DNA of 64,000 bases from WRGT01 sp942493035. Its GTDB lineage: Bacteria > Spirochaetota > UBA4802 > UBA5550. The translations under genes were made by a program, and so were the position numbers. Of this stretch, positions 34,842 through 43,736 are shown one piece after another; the stretch's first letter is position 1, and each line of letters opens with the position of its first letter. The stretch spans positions 4,030,001-4,094,000 of the forward strand of contig OW818666.1 of assembly GCA_942493035.1 (NCBI GenBank), read 5' to 3'. A model generated the notes under the pieces. That model did no database searches, was not told where the DNA came from, and saw only the letters and a program-made list of their open reading frames with translations.

Positions 34842-36026
34842 CTATCTCCTTTCCAGTCTCCCCATCTCATTAACTCCCTGTGATACAAAGAATGCGGCGG
34901 CAAAAGCAAAGCCCGCTCCGAAGATAAAGACATACCCTTCTCCAAGACTTGTAATAATAATTCCGGAGAGAAGAGGTCCGATTGTCTGACCAAGCCTGAG
35001 AACAGATGAATTGATAGACATGAATGCTCCTCTATATTCATCAGGTGCAAGTATCGAAATCTGCGTCTGAATGTTCGGTATAAGAATTCCGTTTGCGAAT
35101 CCGTAAAAGAAAACCGGGATTATAAATAAAAGTATAGTCGGCATAAAATATGCAATAGTAAGAGCTGCGGGATATATTAGATATGCGGAAACAAGGAGTT
35201 TTTTTGATGAGAAAATTCCTGCCAGTTTTCCAAGATTGAATGATCCGATTATTGCGCCGATAGATGACGTTGACATTGCGAGTCCAATGATGAGCGGACT
35301 TGCATGAAAATGATTTTTCATATAGAAGGGGAAAAAAGCGAGTAGTATTCCATAAAGAAGAATAAATGCTGCAAGTGTTCCGATATATAAAGAGATTATA
35401 TCTTTTTTCTTCATAAGTTTAAAAGATTGTTTAAGGTAATCACCAATTTTTCCATTTTTAACAGGCTCATTATAGTCAAGTCCGATAATAACAAGAATCG
35501 ATACAGGGAAAGCCATAGCCGCCAGAAAAAACGGATAGTGCCATCCGAACATGGCAACTGCGCCTCCGATTGAAGGGTATAGCATTGTCCCAACGCTAAG
35601 TACTGAACTGTTATATCCCATGGCAGTGACTCTATCTCTCCCCGGGAAGATATCGCCGATGATGGTCTGATTTATTGAACCGAGAGATGCTGCTCCGGCT
35701 CCCTGAAAAAATCTTAGTATAAGCAGGAGTGAAAAGCTCTCCGTAAATCCTGCTGCTGTCCCGCAGATTCCGAATATAAGAAGTGCCGGAATAAGAACAT
35801 TTTTTCTTCCGAATCTGTCAGATGCAATTCCGAAAAAAGGTGCAAGAACAATTCCGGGCATAGTAAAGACTACAATCAGGAGATTTGCCTGTCCGGCAGT
35901 TATGGAGAGAGCCTCGGCAATTCTGGGGAGTACAGGGGCTATACAGGATACCTCCATTACTGCGATTAGAGTTACGGCAAAGACTATCTGAAGATGTTTA
36001 TTAAAAAAAAGTATATTCGATTTCAT
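34842..36026 (-). CDS. MFS transporter (multidrug/Bcr-like)
   Basis: A 394-aa major facilitator with twelve hydrophobic segments. The loop-2 signature GIASDRFGRKNVLIPALL and motif GAGAASLGSINQTIIGDI after TM4 place it among drug:H+ antiporters. It overlaps the upstream SGNH hydrolase gene by 4 nt (ATGA), so they form one operon. The exported compound is unknown. Confidence 0.9.
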   Translation of the reverse strand: MKSNILFFNKHLQIVFAVTLIAVMEVSCIAPVLPRIAEALSITAGQANLLIVVFTMPGIVLAPFFGIASDRFGRKNVLIPALLIFGICGTAAGFTESFSLLLILRFFQGAGAASLGSINQTIIGDIFPGRDRVTAMGYNSSVLSVGTMLYPSIGGAVAMFGWHYPFFLAAMAFPVSILVIIGLDYNEPVKNGKIGDYLKQSFKLMKKKDIISLYIGTLAAFILLYGILLAFFPFYMKNHFHASPLIIGLAMSTSSIGAIIGSFNLGKLAGIFSSKKLLVSAYLIYPAALTIAYFMPTILLFIIPVFFYGFANGILIPNIQTQISILAPDEYRGAFMSINSSVLRLGQTIGPLLSGIIITSLGEGYVFIFGAGFAFAAAFFVSQGVNEMGRLERR

Positions 36027-36649
36027 TGAAGCCTGTCAGAAATAAATTCAGCAATTTTTTGACCCAGTATAATATGGCTCTCTGCCTCTAGGTGTGATCC
36101 GTCAATATCGCTTCCTTTGACATAAGCAGCAGCATTTAAAAAATGACAATCGAGTTTTAAAGAGAGTTTTTTATACGCTTCAGGTAAACTCTTCAGTTTA
36201 TTAATCTGAAGTTCAAAAAACATCGATCCTTCTACTTGTTCATTGTATTCAGGCGGCGTCATTACTATAATTTCAGGGATTGTAAATCCTGCAGAAATAT
36301 GGCTGTTTCTTAATACATTAATTATCTCTTCAACACCATCTGTAATATTATGCACAGAGGCATCTTCAGCGATAAAAACATCATTAAGCCCAAGGCATAT
36401 TACTGCAATATCAAAAGGTATATATTCATTTATTACAGATTTTATCCACTCAACGCCATTTGCCGTTCTATTCAGAGGGGAGAGATTTAATACTGTTCTG
36501 CCGTTTAATCCATCTTCAATTAGCGTGTAATCTCCGCCAAGTGCTGACTTCATAACCATGGGCCATCTGGTATTTTCATCATAGCGCGAACTGTCGCGTG
36601 GGCTGCAGCCCCAGGTGTTTGAATCACCATAGCATAGAATTTTTTTCAT
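36023..36649 (-). CDS. SGNH-family hydrolase (arylesterase-like)
   Basis: A 208-aa protein. Block I is ILCYGDSNTWG (Ser), the GLNGRTV segment corresponds to the oxyanion Gly, block III is CLGLNDVFI (Asn), and the C-terminal SDIDGSHLEAESH holds the Asp/His pair. The opening is typical of GDSN arylesterases related to acetylxylan or lysophospholipase enzymes. It is the first gene of an operon with the MFS transporter. It differs from the SGNH protein at 22304-22903. Confidence 0.88.
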   Translation of the reverse strand: MKKILCYGDSNTWGCSPRDSSRYDENTRWPMVMKSALGGDYTLIEDGLNGRTVLNLSPLNRTANGVEWIKSVINEYIPFDIAVICLGLNDVFIAEDASVHNITDGVEEIINVLRNSHISAGFTIPEIIVMTPPEYNEQVEGSMFFELQINKLKSLPEAYKKLSLKLDCHFLNAAAYVKGSDIDGSHLEAESHIILGQKIAEFISDRLQ

Positions 36650-36689
36650 TCAATTTTTCTCTGTGAATTTTTTATTGAAAATGAATAAC

Positions 36690-36790
36690 GATATTGTAAG
36701 TTAAGTATTAAAACAAAAATTATATATCTCTGCCGCCATCGGCGGCGGGGATAATAGAATCTTTTTTATTATAGAAAAGTTAAAGAATTA
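36690..36790. repeat. Palindromic repeat family 2, copy 1
   Basis: TAAGTTAAGTATTAAAAC, then TCTGCCGCC-atc-GGCGGCGGGGATAATAGAA and TTTTTTATTATAGAAAAGTT. It aligns along its whole length with 43870-43955. The inner stem GCCGCC/GGCGGC is perfect. It lies between the divergent SGNH hydrolase and DedA genes. Confidence 0.65.
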
Positions 36791-36893
36791 ATACGGGTAT
36801 TATAAACAAATTGTCAACAGGATTTAAGATTTGTCTTATATCTTTGGCGTGAGTTTTAATTTATAATATAGTGCCGGATCACGGAGTGCAGTA

Positions 36894-37529
36894 ATGGAAT
36901 TATTTTTTTCTCAGAGTATTGATGTTATAATGGATTGGAATGTTCTTCTCCTGTATCTGTTTTTATTCGGAAGTTCTATTCTGGAGAACCTGTTCCCCCC
37001 TATTCCAGGCGATACAATTACTGTTTTCGGTGCATTTCTTGTGGGGATTGGTAAACTTGATTTTTTTTATGTTTATGCCGTGACTACTTTTGGAAGTTCT
37101 GTTGGATTCATCCTTTTATTTTATGCAGGTGCTTTTCTTGAAATGGAGTTTTTTCTTAATACAAGATTTAAGATCTTTTCATCTCACAAAATTCTTGCTG
37201 CAGAAAAATGGTTCAGCAGATACGGGTATTACGTAGTTGTATTAAACAGATTTCTTCCGGGGGTACGGTCTGTTATTTCAATTGCTGCGGGGATTTCGGG
37301 TCTGAACGGGATGAAGGTTTTCCTGCTGTCAATGATCAGCGCAATGGGATGGAATTTTTTATGGATATACTCGGGATATACTCTGGGAAATAACTGGGAA
37401 CTTGTTCAGGAGAAGATTTCAATTATTATAAGAAATTATAATATTGCAGCAGTAATCATCCTGGCATCTGCATGTATAATATATTTCGGATTTAAAAAAT
37501 TTAAGCGGATAAAAGAGTCTCACAACTGA
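36894..37529 (+). CDS. DedA-family membrane protein
   Basis: A 211-aa protein with the DedA pattern: ENLFPPIPGDTITVFGAFLV near the N-terminus, FSRYGYYVVVLNRFLPGVRS in the middle, and three to four further hydrophobic segments. The acidic and arginine residues tied to proton-coupled undecaprenyl-phosphate or phosphatidylethanolamine flipping are present (Glu in ENLFPPIPGD, Arg in RFLPGVR). It is a monocistronic gene. Confidence 0.9.
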   Translation: MELFFSQSIDVIMDWNVLLLYLFLFGSSILENLFPPIPGDTITVFGAFLVGIGKLDFFYVYAVTTFGSSVGFILLFYAGAFLEMEFFLNTRFKIFSSHKILAAEKWFSRYGYYVVVLNRFLPGVRSVISIAAGISGLNGMKVFLLSMISAMGWNFLWIYSGYTLGNNWELVQEKISIIIRNYNIAAVIILASACIIYFGFKKFKRIKESHN

Positions 37530-37547
37530 GCAATGAAAATCTATTTA

Positions 37548-37617
37548 TAACTGGCGGTGAAACTGTTCTCTGCCGCGATCGAAGCGGAATAATCTCTGTT
37601 TTTGAGCAGTTCCCGGA
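37548..37617. repeat. Dispersed hairpin family, copy F (diverged)
   Basis: TTTATAACTGGCGGTGAAAC at the left, an inner TCTGCCGC ... GCGGA hairpin, and TTTTTGAGCAGTTCCC at the right. The arms pair poorly compared with copies A, D and E. It lies between the convergent DedA and EamA genes. Confidence 0.45.
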
Positions 37618-37627
37618 GGTGTTTAAT

Positions 37628-38539
37628 TTAATTTTTTTTTGTGGCGATAACTATACCCGAAACTATCAAAATCATACTGGCAAAATGCACGATTGTAACA
37701 TGTTCACCCAGTATGAGTATCGCCCAGAATGAACTGAAAAGCGGAAGTGAATAGTATATCATTCCGGACTTTGATGCACCGATATGTGAAACTGCTTTAT
37801 TCCACAGAAGAAATCCCCCTACAGAAGCAAAAATCCCTGCATATAAAATTGATATTATTACTTTAAGGCTGAACGTTGCAGTATTATTATAAGCTGTTTC
37901 ATACAATACAAAAGGTATAAGCATAATTAATCCCGACCCGAATGTGACGAATAAAAATGACATTGTCCCGATACCGTCAGGTTTTTTTCTGAGCAGAAGA
38001 CTGTAAATCGCAAAAGTTACAGCTGCTGAGAGCATCCATATATCTCCCGCAGAGAATGAGATGTTAAGAAGTACAGATATTGATCCTCTGCATATAAGCA
38101 TGACCACACCCGCAAGAGTGAGTATAATTCCTGTAGTATTCAGAAAACTTATTTTTTCTTTAAAGAACAATCTGCTGAAAATAATAATGAAGACCGGTGC
38201 TGTGATAGCAATGAGTGATAAATTAATAGCTTCAGTTGAGTGGCCGGCGATGTAAATCAAAGTGTTAAATAAGGTAATTCCAAGGAATGAAGTGAGTAAT
38301 ATGTATTTATAGTTCTGTCTGATCACTGGAAGATCATTCCTGAAGTATTTAAAAGTGAATGGAGCAATCACTGCAAAAGCGGTGAGCCATCTGAGAAATG
38401 ATAGCGTTACCGGTGGAATGGCATCATGTACGCCCCTTGCAATTATGAAGTTAACGGACCAGATTACTGTAGCACCGACCGCAAAAAGTATTCCTGAGAT
38501 CTGCAGGGGAAGAGTTTTAAATTTTTTAATTATTTTCAT
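37628..38539 (-). CDS. EamA/DMT-family transporter
   Basis: A 303-aa protein with ten hydrophobic segments arranged as two EamA repeats (AVGATVIWSVNFIIARGVHD and AGDIWMLSAAVTFAIYSLLL start the halves). The family exports metabolites or amino acids; the substrate is unknown. It is a single gene, convergent with the DedA gene. Confidence 0.88.
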   Translation of the reverse strand: MKIIKKFKTLPLQISGILFAVGATVIWSVNFIIARGVHDAIPPVTLSFLRWLTAFAVIAPFTFKYFRNDLPVIRQNYKYILLTSFLGITLFNTLIYIAGHSTEAINLSLIAITAPVFIIIFSRLFFKEKISFLNTTGIILTLAGVVMLICRGSISVLLNISFSAGDIWMLSAAVTFAIYSLLLRKKPDGIGTMSFLFVTFGSGLIMLIPFVLYETAYNNTATFSLKVIISILYAGIFASVGGFLLWNKAVSHIGASKSGMIYYSLPLFSSFWAILILGEHVTIVHFASMILIVSGIVIATKKN

Positions 38540-38606
38540 TACCCTATTCTAATCACTGTAATAATTTGTAAAATGAAATTAATAGATGAACTAAAAAAGG
38601 TATCTA

Positions 38607-38690
38607 CTCGTAAACTGCTGATGAAATTGCTCTCTGCCGCACCAGTGGCGCGTCGGAGATAAAAACAATTGGTTTATGTGCAATTACGAA
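38607..38690. repeat. Dispersed hairpin family, copy G
   Basis: CTCGTAAACTGCTGATGAAA at the left, an inner CTGCCGCACCAGTGGCGCGT hairpin, and AATTGGTTTATGTGCAATTACG at the right. The right half matches copy D closely. It lies upstream of the enoyl-CoA hydratase gene. Confidence 0.65.
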
Positions 38691-38804
38691 AAAATGAAGG
38701 ATTAAATCGCATATAATACCATGTTGGTGAGCATAAGATTCTTGACACCGTTTATAATTTATGGAACTACATCAGTAAAGTTTGACCGTATAGAGAGGAT
38801 TTAA

Positions 38805-39623
38805 ATGGATTATAAATATTACCTTGTAGAGAAGAAAGGACATATTGCATGGGTATGGCTTAACAGGCCGGAAAAGAAGAATGCAATGAATCCCCCGGCG
38901 TGGAAAGAGACTATTCCGATTTTTGAAGATCTCGATGAAGATGACAATATCAGAGTAGTAATAGTGGCTGCAAAGGGGAGCGATTTTAACACCGGGCTTG
39001 ACCTGGTTGAGATGATGGTCGAACTTGAGGAGCTTGCCGCTCCGGTTCAGAGTGCGGGGCAGCGAAGAACTTTTATGAAAAAACTTCTGAAACTTCAGGA
39101 TGGACTATCCTGTATTGAAAAATGCAGAAAACCCGTTATTGCCGCTGTTCATGGGTTGTGTCTAGGGGGAGGACTTGATCTTATAACGTCATGTGATATA
39201 AGACTTGCTTCAAAGGATGCTAAATTCTCTCTCCTGGAAGCATCTGTGGGAATGGTGGCAGATGTGGGTGTACTTCAGAGAATTCCGAATATAATCGGAC
39301 AGGGTCATGCAAGAGAGATGGCTTATTCCTGCAGAAGGATCAATGCAGATAAGGCAATGCGTATAAATCTTATAAATGAAGTTTATGAAAATTATGAAGA
39401 GCTTTTAAAAGAAGCGGAAATTCTTGCAAATGAAATAGCAGCAAATTCTCCCCTGGCAGTTCAGGCATCAAAGGTTGTTTTTAAATACGGTATCGGGAAA
39501 TCAGTTGAGGATGGGCTGCTGTTTAACGCAGCTGTAAGCAATTACACAATCCCATCAAATGATGTTGCAGCGGCGTTGAAAGCTTTTTCTGAAAAGAGGA
39601 AACCGGAGTTTACCGGTAGTTGA
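38805..39623 (+). CDS. Enoyl-CoA hydratase/isomerase family protein
   Basis: A 272-aa crotonase-fold protein. It has the oxyanion segments KGSDFNTGLDL and HGLCLGGGLDLITSCDIRLA, then FSLLEASVGMVADVGVLQRI. An acidic residue at the position used by dienoyl-CoA isomerases (Asp in ADVGVLQRIP) suggests delta3,5-delta2,4-dienoyl-CoA isomerase activity, as in ECH1-type proteins; this is a family-based guess. It stands alone, with a strong palindromic terminator after it. Confidence 0.85.
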   Translation: MDYKYYLVEKKGHIAWVWLNRPEKKNAMNPPAWKETIPIFEDLDEDDNIRVVIVAAKGSDFNTGLDLVEMMVELEELAAPVQSAGQRRTFMKKLLKLQDGLSCIEKCRKPVIAAVHGLCLGGGLDLITSCDIRLASKDAKFSLLEASVGMVADVGVLQRIPNIIGQGHAREMAYSCRRINADKAMRINLINEVYENYEELLKEAEILANEIAANSPLAVQASKVVFKYGIGKSVEDGLLFNAAVSNYTIPSNDVAAALKAFSEKRKPEFTGS

Positions 39624-39625
39624 TT

Positions 39626-39661
39626 ACTAAGGGGCGCGAATATATATTCGCGCCTCTTAGT
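39626..39661. terminator. 36-bp palindrome after the enoyl-CoA hydratase gene
   Basis: ACTAAGGGGCGCGAATAT and ATATTCGCGCCTCTTAGT pair over 18 bp with one G-T pair and no spacer. It begins right after the stop codon. The following T-run is weak (TATACGGTTTTATT), so it may act as a 3' stabiliser or a terminator. Confidence 0.65.
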
Positions 39662-39761
39662 ATACGGTTTTATTATAATTTTAAAAATATCCTATAAAAT
39701 AGTTGAATAATATTTAAAGAATTATTTTAAAGATTAATCGTTTAATAAAAGGAAAATAAAA

Positions 39762-40355
39762 ATGGCACTAATTAAAAGAGTATTAATAAGTCTTTCGGAT
39801 AAAACCGGGGCAGTTGAGTTTGCAAAGGGTTTGTCCGAATTTGGAGTTCAGTTTCTCTCTACAGGCGGAACTGCAAAGATTCTCCGTGATGCGGGACTTA
39901 ATGTAATGGATGTATCTGAATACACAGGATTTCCTGAAATGCTGGACGGCAGAGTCAAGACTCTTCATCCTAAAGTTCATGGGGGACTTCTTGGACTTCG
40001 CGGCAATCCTGAACATATTGAAACTATGAAAAAGCATGGAATTGAACCAATTGATATGGTTGTGGTAAACCTCTATCCTTTCAAAGAGACAATTGCAAAA
40101 CCTGATTGTACATTTGAAGATGCTATCGAGAACATAGATATCGGCGGTCCTACAATGCTGAGATCTGCTGCAAAAAATTTCCAGAGTGTTACTGTGGTAA
40201 TTGATCCTGCAGATTATAAAACTGTTCTTGATGATATGAGGCACAGTAATGGTGAAGTATCGCGTAAAACAAATCTTAAACTTGCATACAAAGTTTTCAC
40301 TACAACTTCTGCATATGATAAGATGATTTCAGATTATCTAAGTGATAAAATCTGA
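39762..40355 (+). CDS. purH: Standalone IMP cyclohydrolase (N-terminal domain of PurH)
   Basis: A 197-aa protein equal to the N-terminal MGS-like IMP cyclohydrolase domain of PurH (RVLISLSDKTGAVEFAKGLS, FLSTGGTAKILRDAG, RVKTLHPKVHGGLL, NIDIGGPTMLRSAAKN). It closes the ring of FAICAR to give IMP, the last step of purine synthesis. The AICAR transformylase domain is missing, so that step must be encoded elsewhere, by a free-standing transformylase or a PurP-type enzyme. A normal stop and hairpin follow, so this is not a truncation at a contig edge. Confidence 0.9.
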   Translation: MALIKRVLISLSDKTGAVEFAKGLSEFGVQFLSTGGTAKILRDAGLNVMDVSEYTGFPEMLDGRVKTLHPKVHGGLLGLRGNPEHIETMKKHGIEPIDMVVVNLYPFKETIAKPDCTFEDAIENIDIGGPTMLRSAAKNFQSVTVVIDPADYKTVLDDMRHSNGEVSRKTNLKLAYKVFTTTSAYDKMISDYLSDKI

Positions 40356-40384
40356 TTAGTAATAATATTCAATTTTTAGACTTA

Positions 40385-40422
40385 AGTAACTAATTATCCG
40401 TTTGTATGGGTAATTAGTTACT
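40385..40422 (+). terminator. Intrinsic terminator after purH (IMP cyclohydrolase)
   Basis: AGTAACTAATTA (40385-40396) and TAATTAGTTACT (40411-40422) form a perfect 12-bp stem with a 14-nt loop, starting about 30 nt after the stop. The downstream T content is only moderate. Confidence 0.65.
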
Positions 40423-40708
40423 ACATTATCTTACTTTTTATTGTTATACTTTTAAATTGATTTTATCCAGCTAACTCCTCCTTCTGCAAAAAATTTAAAT
40501 CATTATAATTATTTTTCATATTTCAAAAAAAATCCCTCTGGAAGGGAGATTTTATCACTACTACTATGGTAAATATTTCATATACATCATTGATGTATTA
40601 ATAATATTTTTTTAAACCTCTAAATAAGCAGCAACTCCTTTTGCGAAGTGGATATTTTAACACATTAATTAAAATTAAAATATTAATAATAATATATGAT
40701 AATATATA

Positions 40709-40737
40709 TTGACATTATTATGCCGTGTGTTTTTACT
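40709..40737 (+). promoter_or_regulatory. Candidate promoter for the predicted beta-barrel gene
   Basis: TTGACA (40709-40714) with a 17-nt spacer to TTTACT (40732-40737). The -35 is perfect, the -10 weak. The palindrome at 40754-40771 lies 16 nt downstream. Confidence 0.4.
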
Positions 40738-40753
40738 CGTCAAAAGAGCATAA

Positions 40754-40771
40754 TGTCAGTAGCTACTGACA
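40754..40771. promoter_or_regulatory. Perfect 18-bp palindrome, candidate operator
   Basis: TGTCAGTAGCTACTGACA is fully self-complementary. It sits between the candidate promoter and the ribosome-binding site AAGGAG of the gene starting at 40798, where a dimeric repressor would block transcription. Confidence 0.5.
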
Positions 40772-40797
40772 AAAGAAATTTAAGGAGACTAACAATT

Positions 40798-41475
40798 ATG
40801 GATGTAAAGTTTTTATCAAAATTTTTTGCAGTAATCACCACAATGCTATTATCAGTAAGTCTTTATGCACAGGAAAACGAAGCGCAGAATCTGTATAAGG
40901 ATTGTAATGTTCTATTAGGTGTCGGTACATTTTATTACCAGTTTTCTGGAGAGGATGATTTTCGTAAAAGAACAGGTTTGTTAAAAGATGAAATAAAAGG
41001 GATGGGAGGTTTATATTTTAATGCGGAACTTTTACTGAATGATACTTTTTCGCTGAGTCTCCCTTTCGGGTTAGCAGCTGGTTATAGAATTTCGACAATG
41101 GAAGGGGGCTATGAGTATTCAACATTCGGCGGAGATACACTTGAAAGAAAGGTGCAGATTGTAAATAACATCGGTTATGCCAACATCTTTATACCACTGG
41201 ATGATGACAAATATTGGCTGATTGGAGCTTCAGCAGGATTAGGTATTTCAAGTTACAAATACTCGTTAATGTTTTCTAATTCAGCAACAACTGATGTTGA
41301 AGAGTCATCAAGGGGTACAATTATACCGTTGAGCATTTTTTTAGATTGGGGTGCTGATGGTATAGGTGGAAGATTGGGATTTACTTATACAGTTTCAAAG
41401 TATCCGGATATTGATGGAGTTACTCCAGATGGAGACGGTGGAGAGATTTTTATTGAATTAAGATACGCTATTTAA
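40798..41475 (+). CDS. Predicted outer-membrane beta-barrel protein
   Basis: A 225-aa protein with a signal peptide (about 1-22, ending SLYAQEN). The mature part alternates hydrophobic and polar residues with many aromatic and glycine residues (LLGVGTFYYQFSG, YWLIGASAGLGISSYKY, GGEIFIELRYAI), ending in a beta-strand as in small 8-stranded barrels; no named family is recognised. The ATG at 40798 follows AAGGAG and starts a clean signal peptide; longer in-frame starts are rejected. Confidence 0.75.
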   Translation: MDVKFLSKFFAVITTMLLSVSLYAQENEAQNLYKDCNVLLGVGTFYYQFSGEDDFRKRTGLLKDEIKGMGGLYFNAELLLNDTFSLSLPFGLAAGYRISTMEGGYEYSTFGGDTLERKVQIVNNIGYANIFIPLDDDKYWLIGASAGLGISSYKYSLMFSNSATTDVEESSRGTIIPLSIFLDWGADGIGGRLGFTYTVSKYPDIDGVTPDGDGGEIFIELRYAI

Positions 41476-41499
41476 TAAAGCTTAATTATAAACAAAATC

Positions 41500-41540
41500 T
41501 GTCGAATCTGATCTCCACTTGTGCTGCATCAGATTCGACA
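41500..41540. terminator. Hairpin between convergent genes
   Basis: TGTCGAATCTGAT (41500-41512) and ATCAGATTCGACA (41528-41540) form a perfect 13-bp stem. It lies between the beta-barrel gene and cobO and probably ends transcription from both sides; T-runs are weak. Confidence 0.6.
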
Positions 41541-41571
41541 CTCAAAATAAAAGGGACAGAGTTTAATCCTT

Positions 41572-42102
41572 TCAATATTCAATCCCCTTACGCGCAATAA
41601 CACCTGAACTGTAGTAATGCTTAACCTCTCTCATCTCTGTTACAAGATCAGCACGCCGGATCAGTTCCGGGGTCGCACCGCGTCCTGTAAGTATCAGTTC
41701 AGTCGTCTCCGGTTTCATCTCAATGAGATCTATGATTTTTTTCTCGGGGAGGAGTCCGAATTGCGGGAGAGTCAGTATTTCATCAAGTACAATTATGCTG
41801 AATCTTTTCTCTTTCAGGAGCTCTTCTGTTCTCGCTAAACCTTTTACAGTTGTTACTAAATGTTCCCTATACGAGGACGAACTTTTGTCTTTTACAAATC
41901 CGCTGCTTCCGTACTGCTCAAAAATCATAAGTTCCTTAAACAGTTCTGCCGCATGAATTTCACCTGTATCCTGTCCCTTCATAAACTGTATAAATGCTGA
42001 ACGGATACCCCATCCGGCAGCTCTGAAGCAGAGACCCAGGGCAGCAGTTGTTTTCCCTTTACCGGTGCCTGTATAAATATGAATTAATCCGTTCTGAACC
42101 AT
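41572..42102 (-). CDS. cobO: Cob(I)yrinic acid a,c-diamide adenosyltransferase
   Basis: A 176-aa CobA/CobO/BtuR-type enzyme. The P-loop-like GTGKGKTTAALGLCFRAAG is at residues 12-30, followed by SAFIQFMKGQDTGE and IIVLDEILTLPQFGLL and LTGRGATPELI. It transfers the adenosyl group of ATP to corrinoids, in B12 synthesis or salvage. It follows the vWA-like gene by 2 nt, so they are co-transcribed. No other corrinoid gene is nearby. Confidence 0.93.
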   Translation of the reverse strand: MVQNGLIHIYTGTGKGKTTAALGLCFRAAGWGIRSAFIQFMKGQDTGEIHAAELFKELMIFEQYGSSGFVKDKSSSSYREHLVTTVKGLARTEELLKEKRFSIIVLDEILTLPQFGLLPEKKIIDLIEMKPETTELILTGRGATPELIRRADLVTEMREVKHYYSSGVIARKGIEY

Positions 42103-42104
42103 TC

Positions 42105-43736
42105 TCAGTTTCTCACATCTATCTTCTGATCGTATCGTTCAACATTTTCAATCTTTACTTCGACAAACCAGACAGGTGGTGAACCGATCCCTTTAGTCGT
42201 AAAAAATTCCTGATTTTTTACAATGTCTGTAAGAGTTGTTTTTGCAAGATCGGGAATATAGTCAGCTGAAATATCGGTTGTAACAGGAATAAGTTCAATT
42301 CCATATACGTCTGAGTCTGATTTTCTTATATTAAAACCGGTTTTGATATAAAATCCGCTTACACCATGTTTTTCAAATGTATCCATAATTTTCTGATTTT
42401 TGACCTTTACCCAGAATGAAATTTTACCGTCGGAGATTAAAGCTCTCCCGGAAAACGATGTTCCTGAACTTGCAGACAGTCCGCTCTGCATTGATGAAAC
42501 TATTTCAACAAGGTTATTCTGAAGTGCTTCCTTCTGAATAATTATAATCCCGGTATACTCTGAAAAAGTCTGAATAAGTTTGTCGGGAGTTAATAAAGTT
42601 TTTGTATGAAAAACTTCATCAAGGGCCTGGGGAGGTCTAACGTATTTGGGATTGTTCCCTGCAGATGAGAGGATGCCGTTTTTCCATTCATGATGCGGTG
42701 CTATTGAATGAAATATTCTCCCTCGCTGAAGGTAGAGGTCATGCCGCGTTCCGGATTTATCGAATACTCTCTGGTGATATGAGATGCTGATGCTTTTACC
42801 TTTTGTAAGAACAGCAAGCCTTTCAATGTCGTTATACTCTCCGGTTATTTTGCCCGAACTTATAACATTGATATGGACATTTTTCTTTTTCGCTTCAACA
42901 GCAATTCGTTCCGGAACGAAGATCCCTTCAAGTCTGGAGTTGTTTATAATGTAAATCTCTTTTGACGCCGCACTTCTCCATTTAATGTTTTTTAATGTGT
43001 AATTAAGAAGACTCGTGAATTTGTCAACACTCCCTGCTCCCCCCGGCTGAAGACGGGATAGAGTTTCGTTTAATTCTTTTATCGAATTCTGGTGTGTTGT
43101 AACCGATTCGAAAGATTTTCTTTCAGAGTACGGAGCAAGATATATTCGAGTATCAACATTCTGTTTACTTATGAGGGCCGATGAAAATTCAGATATGGAG
43201 TTCCGGACATCGCTCCATTCATCGCTCATATTGTAGGATGAGTCGAAGAGAAATACTATATCAGCCTGAGTTTTACCGGTTACAGCTTTTTTTGTACCGA
43301 AATTAATCAGTGTTTCTTTAATCTCCTGCTGAATCAGTTTATAAATATCGTGTGATTTGTTGCTGTTTCTTGAAAGAATCTTTCTGTCTCTTACAGAGTA
43401 GAGGACATTGTCGAAAGCGAATGCACCCTTCTGTTTGCTGATTGACCCAAGGAGGATATATTTAAGATTATATTTAATACCGAAAGCATTAAGATCTTCA
43501 GCGTCAACGGAACCTTCAGGATTAATGCCAAGCTGTTTCATTCCGATATCGGCCTCCTCGGGAGAGAGCACATCGGTATCTTTCATGAGCAATATTCCCA
43601 GGGATAGCATTCGTGCATACTCCTTCCCCGATATTCTTGAATCAAATGCCTGATCTCTGTATGGGAGAACTGCTATTGATGCGGATAACTGTGTAGCTGA
43701 AACTACAAAGAGTATAAATAAAAGGATTCGTTTCAT
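42105..43736 (-). CDS. Exported protein with von Willebrand factor A-like domain
   Basis: A 543-aa protein with a signal peptide (1-19). Residues about 20-145 resemble the FlgO/CsgG-like family (IAVLPYRDQAFDSRISGKEY, YNLKYILLGSISKQKGAFAF). A vWA-like domain spans about 155-320, beginning DIVFLFDSSYNMSDEW, a MIDAS motif whose third position deviates. The C-terminal part is unrecognised. It is probably periplasmic or outer-membrane attached. Pairing with cobO looks incidental. Confidence 0.7.
   Translation of the reverse strand: MKRILLFILFVVSATQLSASIAVLPYRDQAFDSRISGKEYARMLSLGILLMKDTDVLSPEEADIGMKQLGINPEGSVDAEDLNAFGIKYNLKYILLGSISKQKGAFAFDNVLYSVRDRKILSRNSNKSHDIYKLIQQEIKETLINFGTKKAVTGKTQADIVFLFDSSYNMSDEWSDVRNSISEFSSALISKQNVDTRIYLAPYSERKSFESVTTHQNSIKELNETLSRLQPGGAGSVDKFTSLLNYTLKNIKWRSAASKEIYIINNSRLEGIFVPERIAVEAKKKNVHINVISSGKITGEYNDIERLAVLTKGKSISISYHQRVFDKSGTRHDLYLQRGRIFHSIAPHHEWKNGILSSAGNNPKYVRPPQALDEVFHTKTLLTPDKLIQTFSEYTGIIIIQKEALQNNLVEIVSSMQSGLSASSGTSFSGRALISDGKISFWVKVKNQKIMDTFEKHGVSGFYIKTGFNIRKSDSDVYGIELIPVTTDISADYIPDLAKTTLTDIVKNQEFFTTKGIGSPPVWFVEVKIENVERYDQKIDVRN

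Larger units (their letters stand above)
40423..40797. other. AT-rich region upstream of the predicted beta-barrel gene
   Basis: About 375 bp. It holds an imperfect hairpin at about 40530-40555 (AAAATCCCTC ... GGGAGATTTT), a candidate promoter near 40709 and a perfect 18-bp palindrome at 40754-40771 (both listed). The upstream 34 codons in frame with the beta-barrel gene look non-coding. No other gene is seen. Confidence 0.5.
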
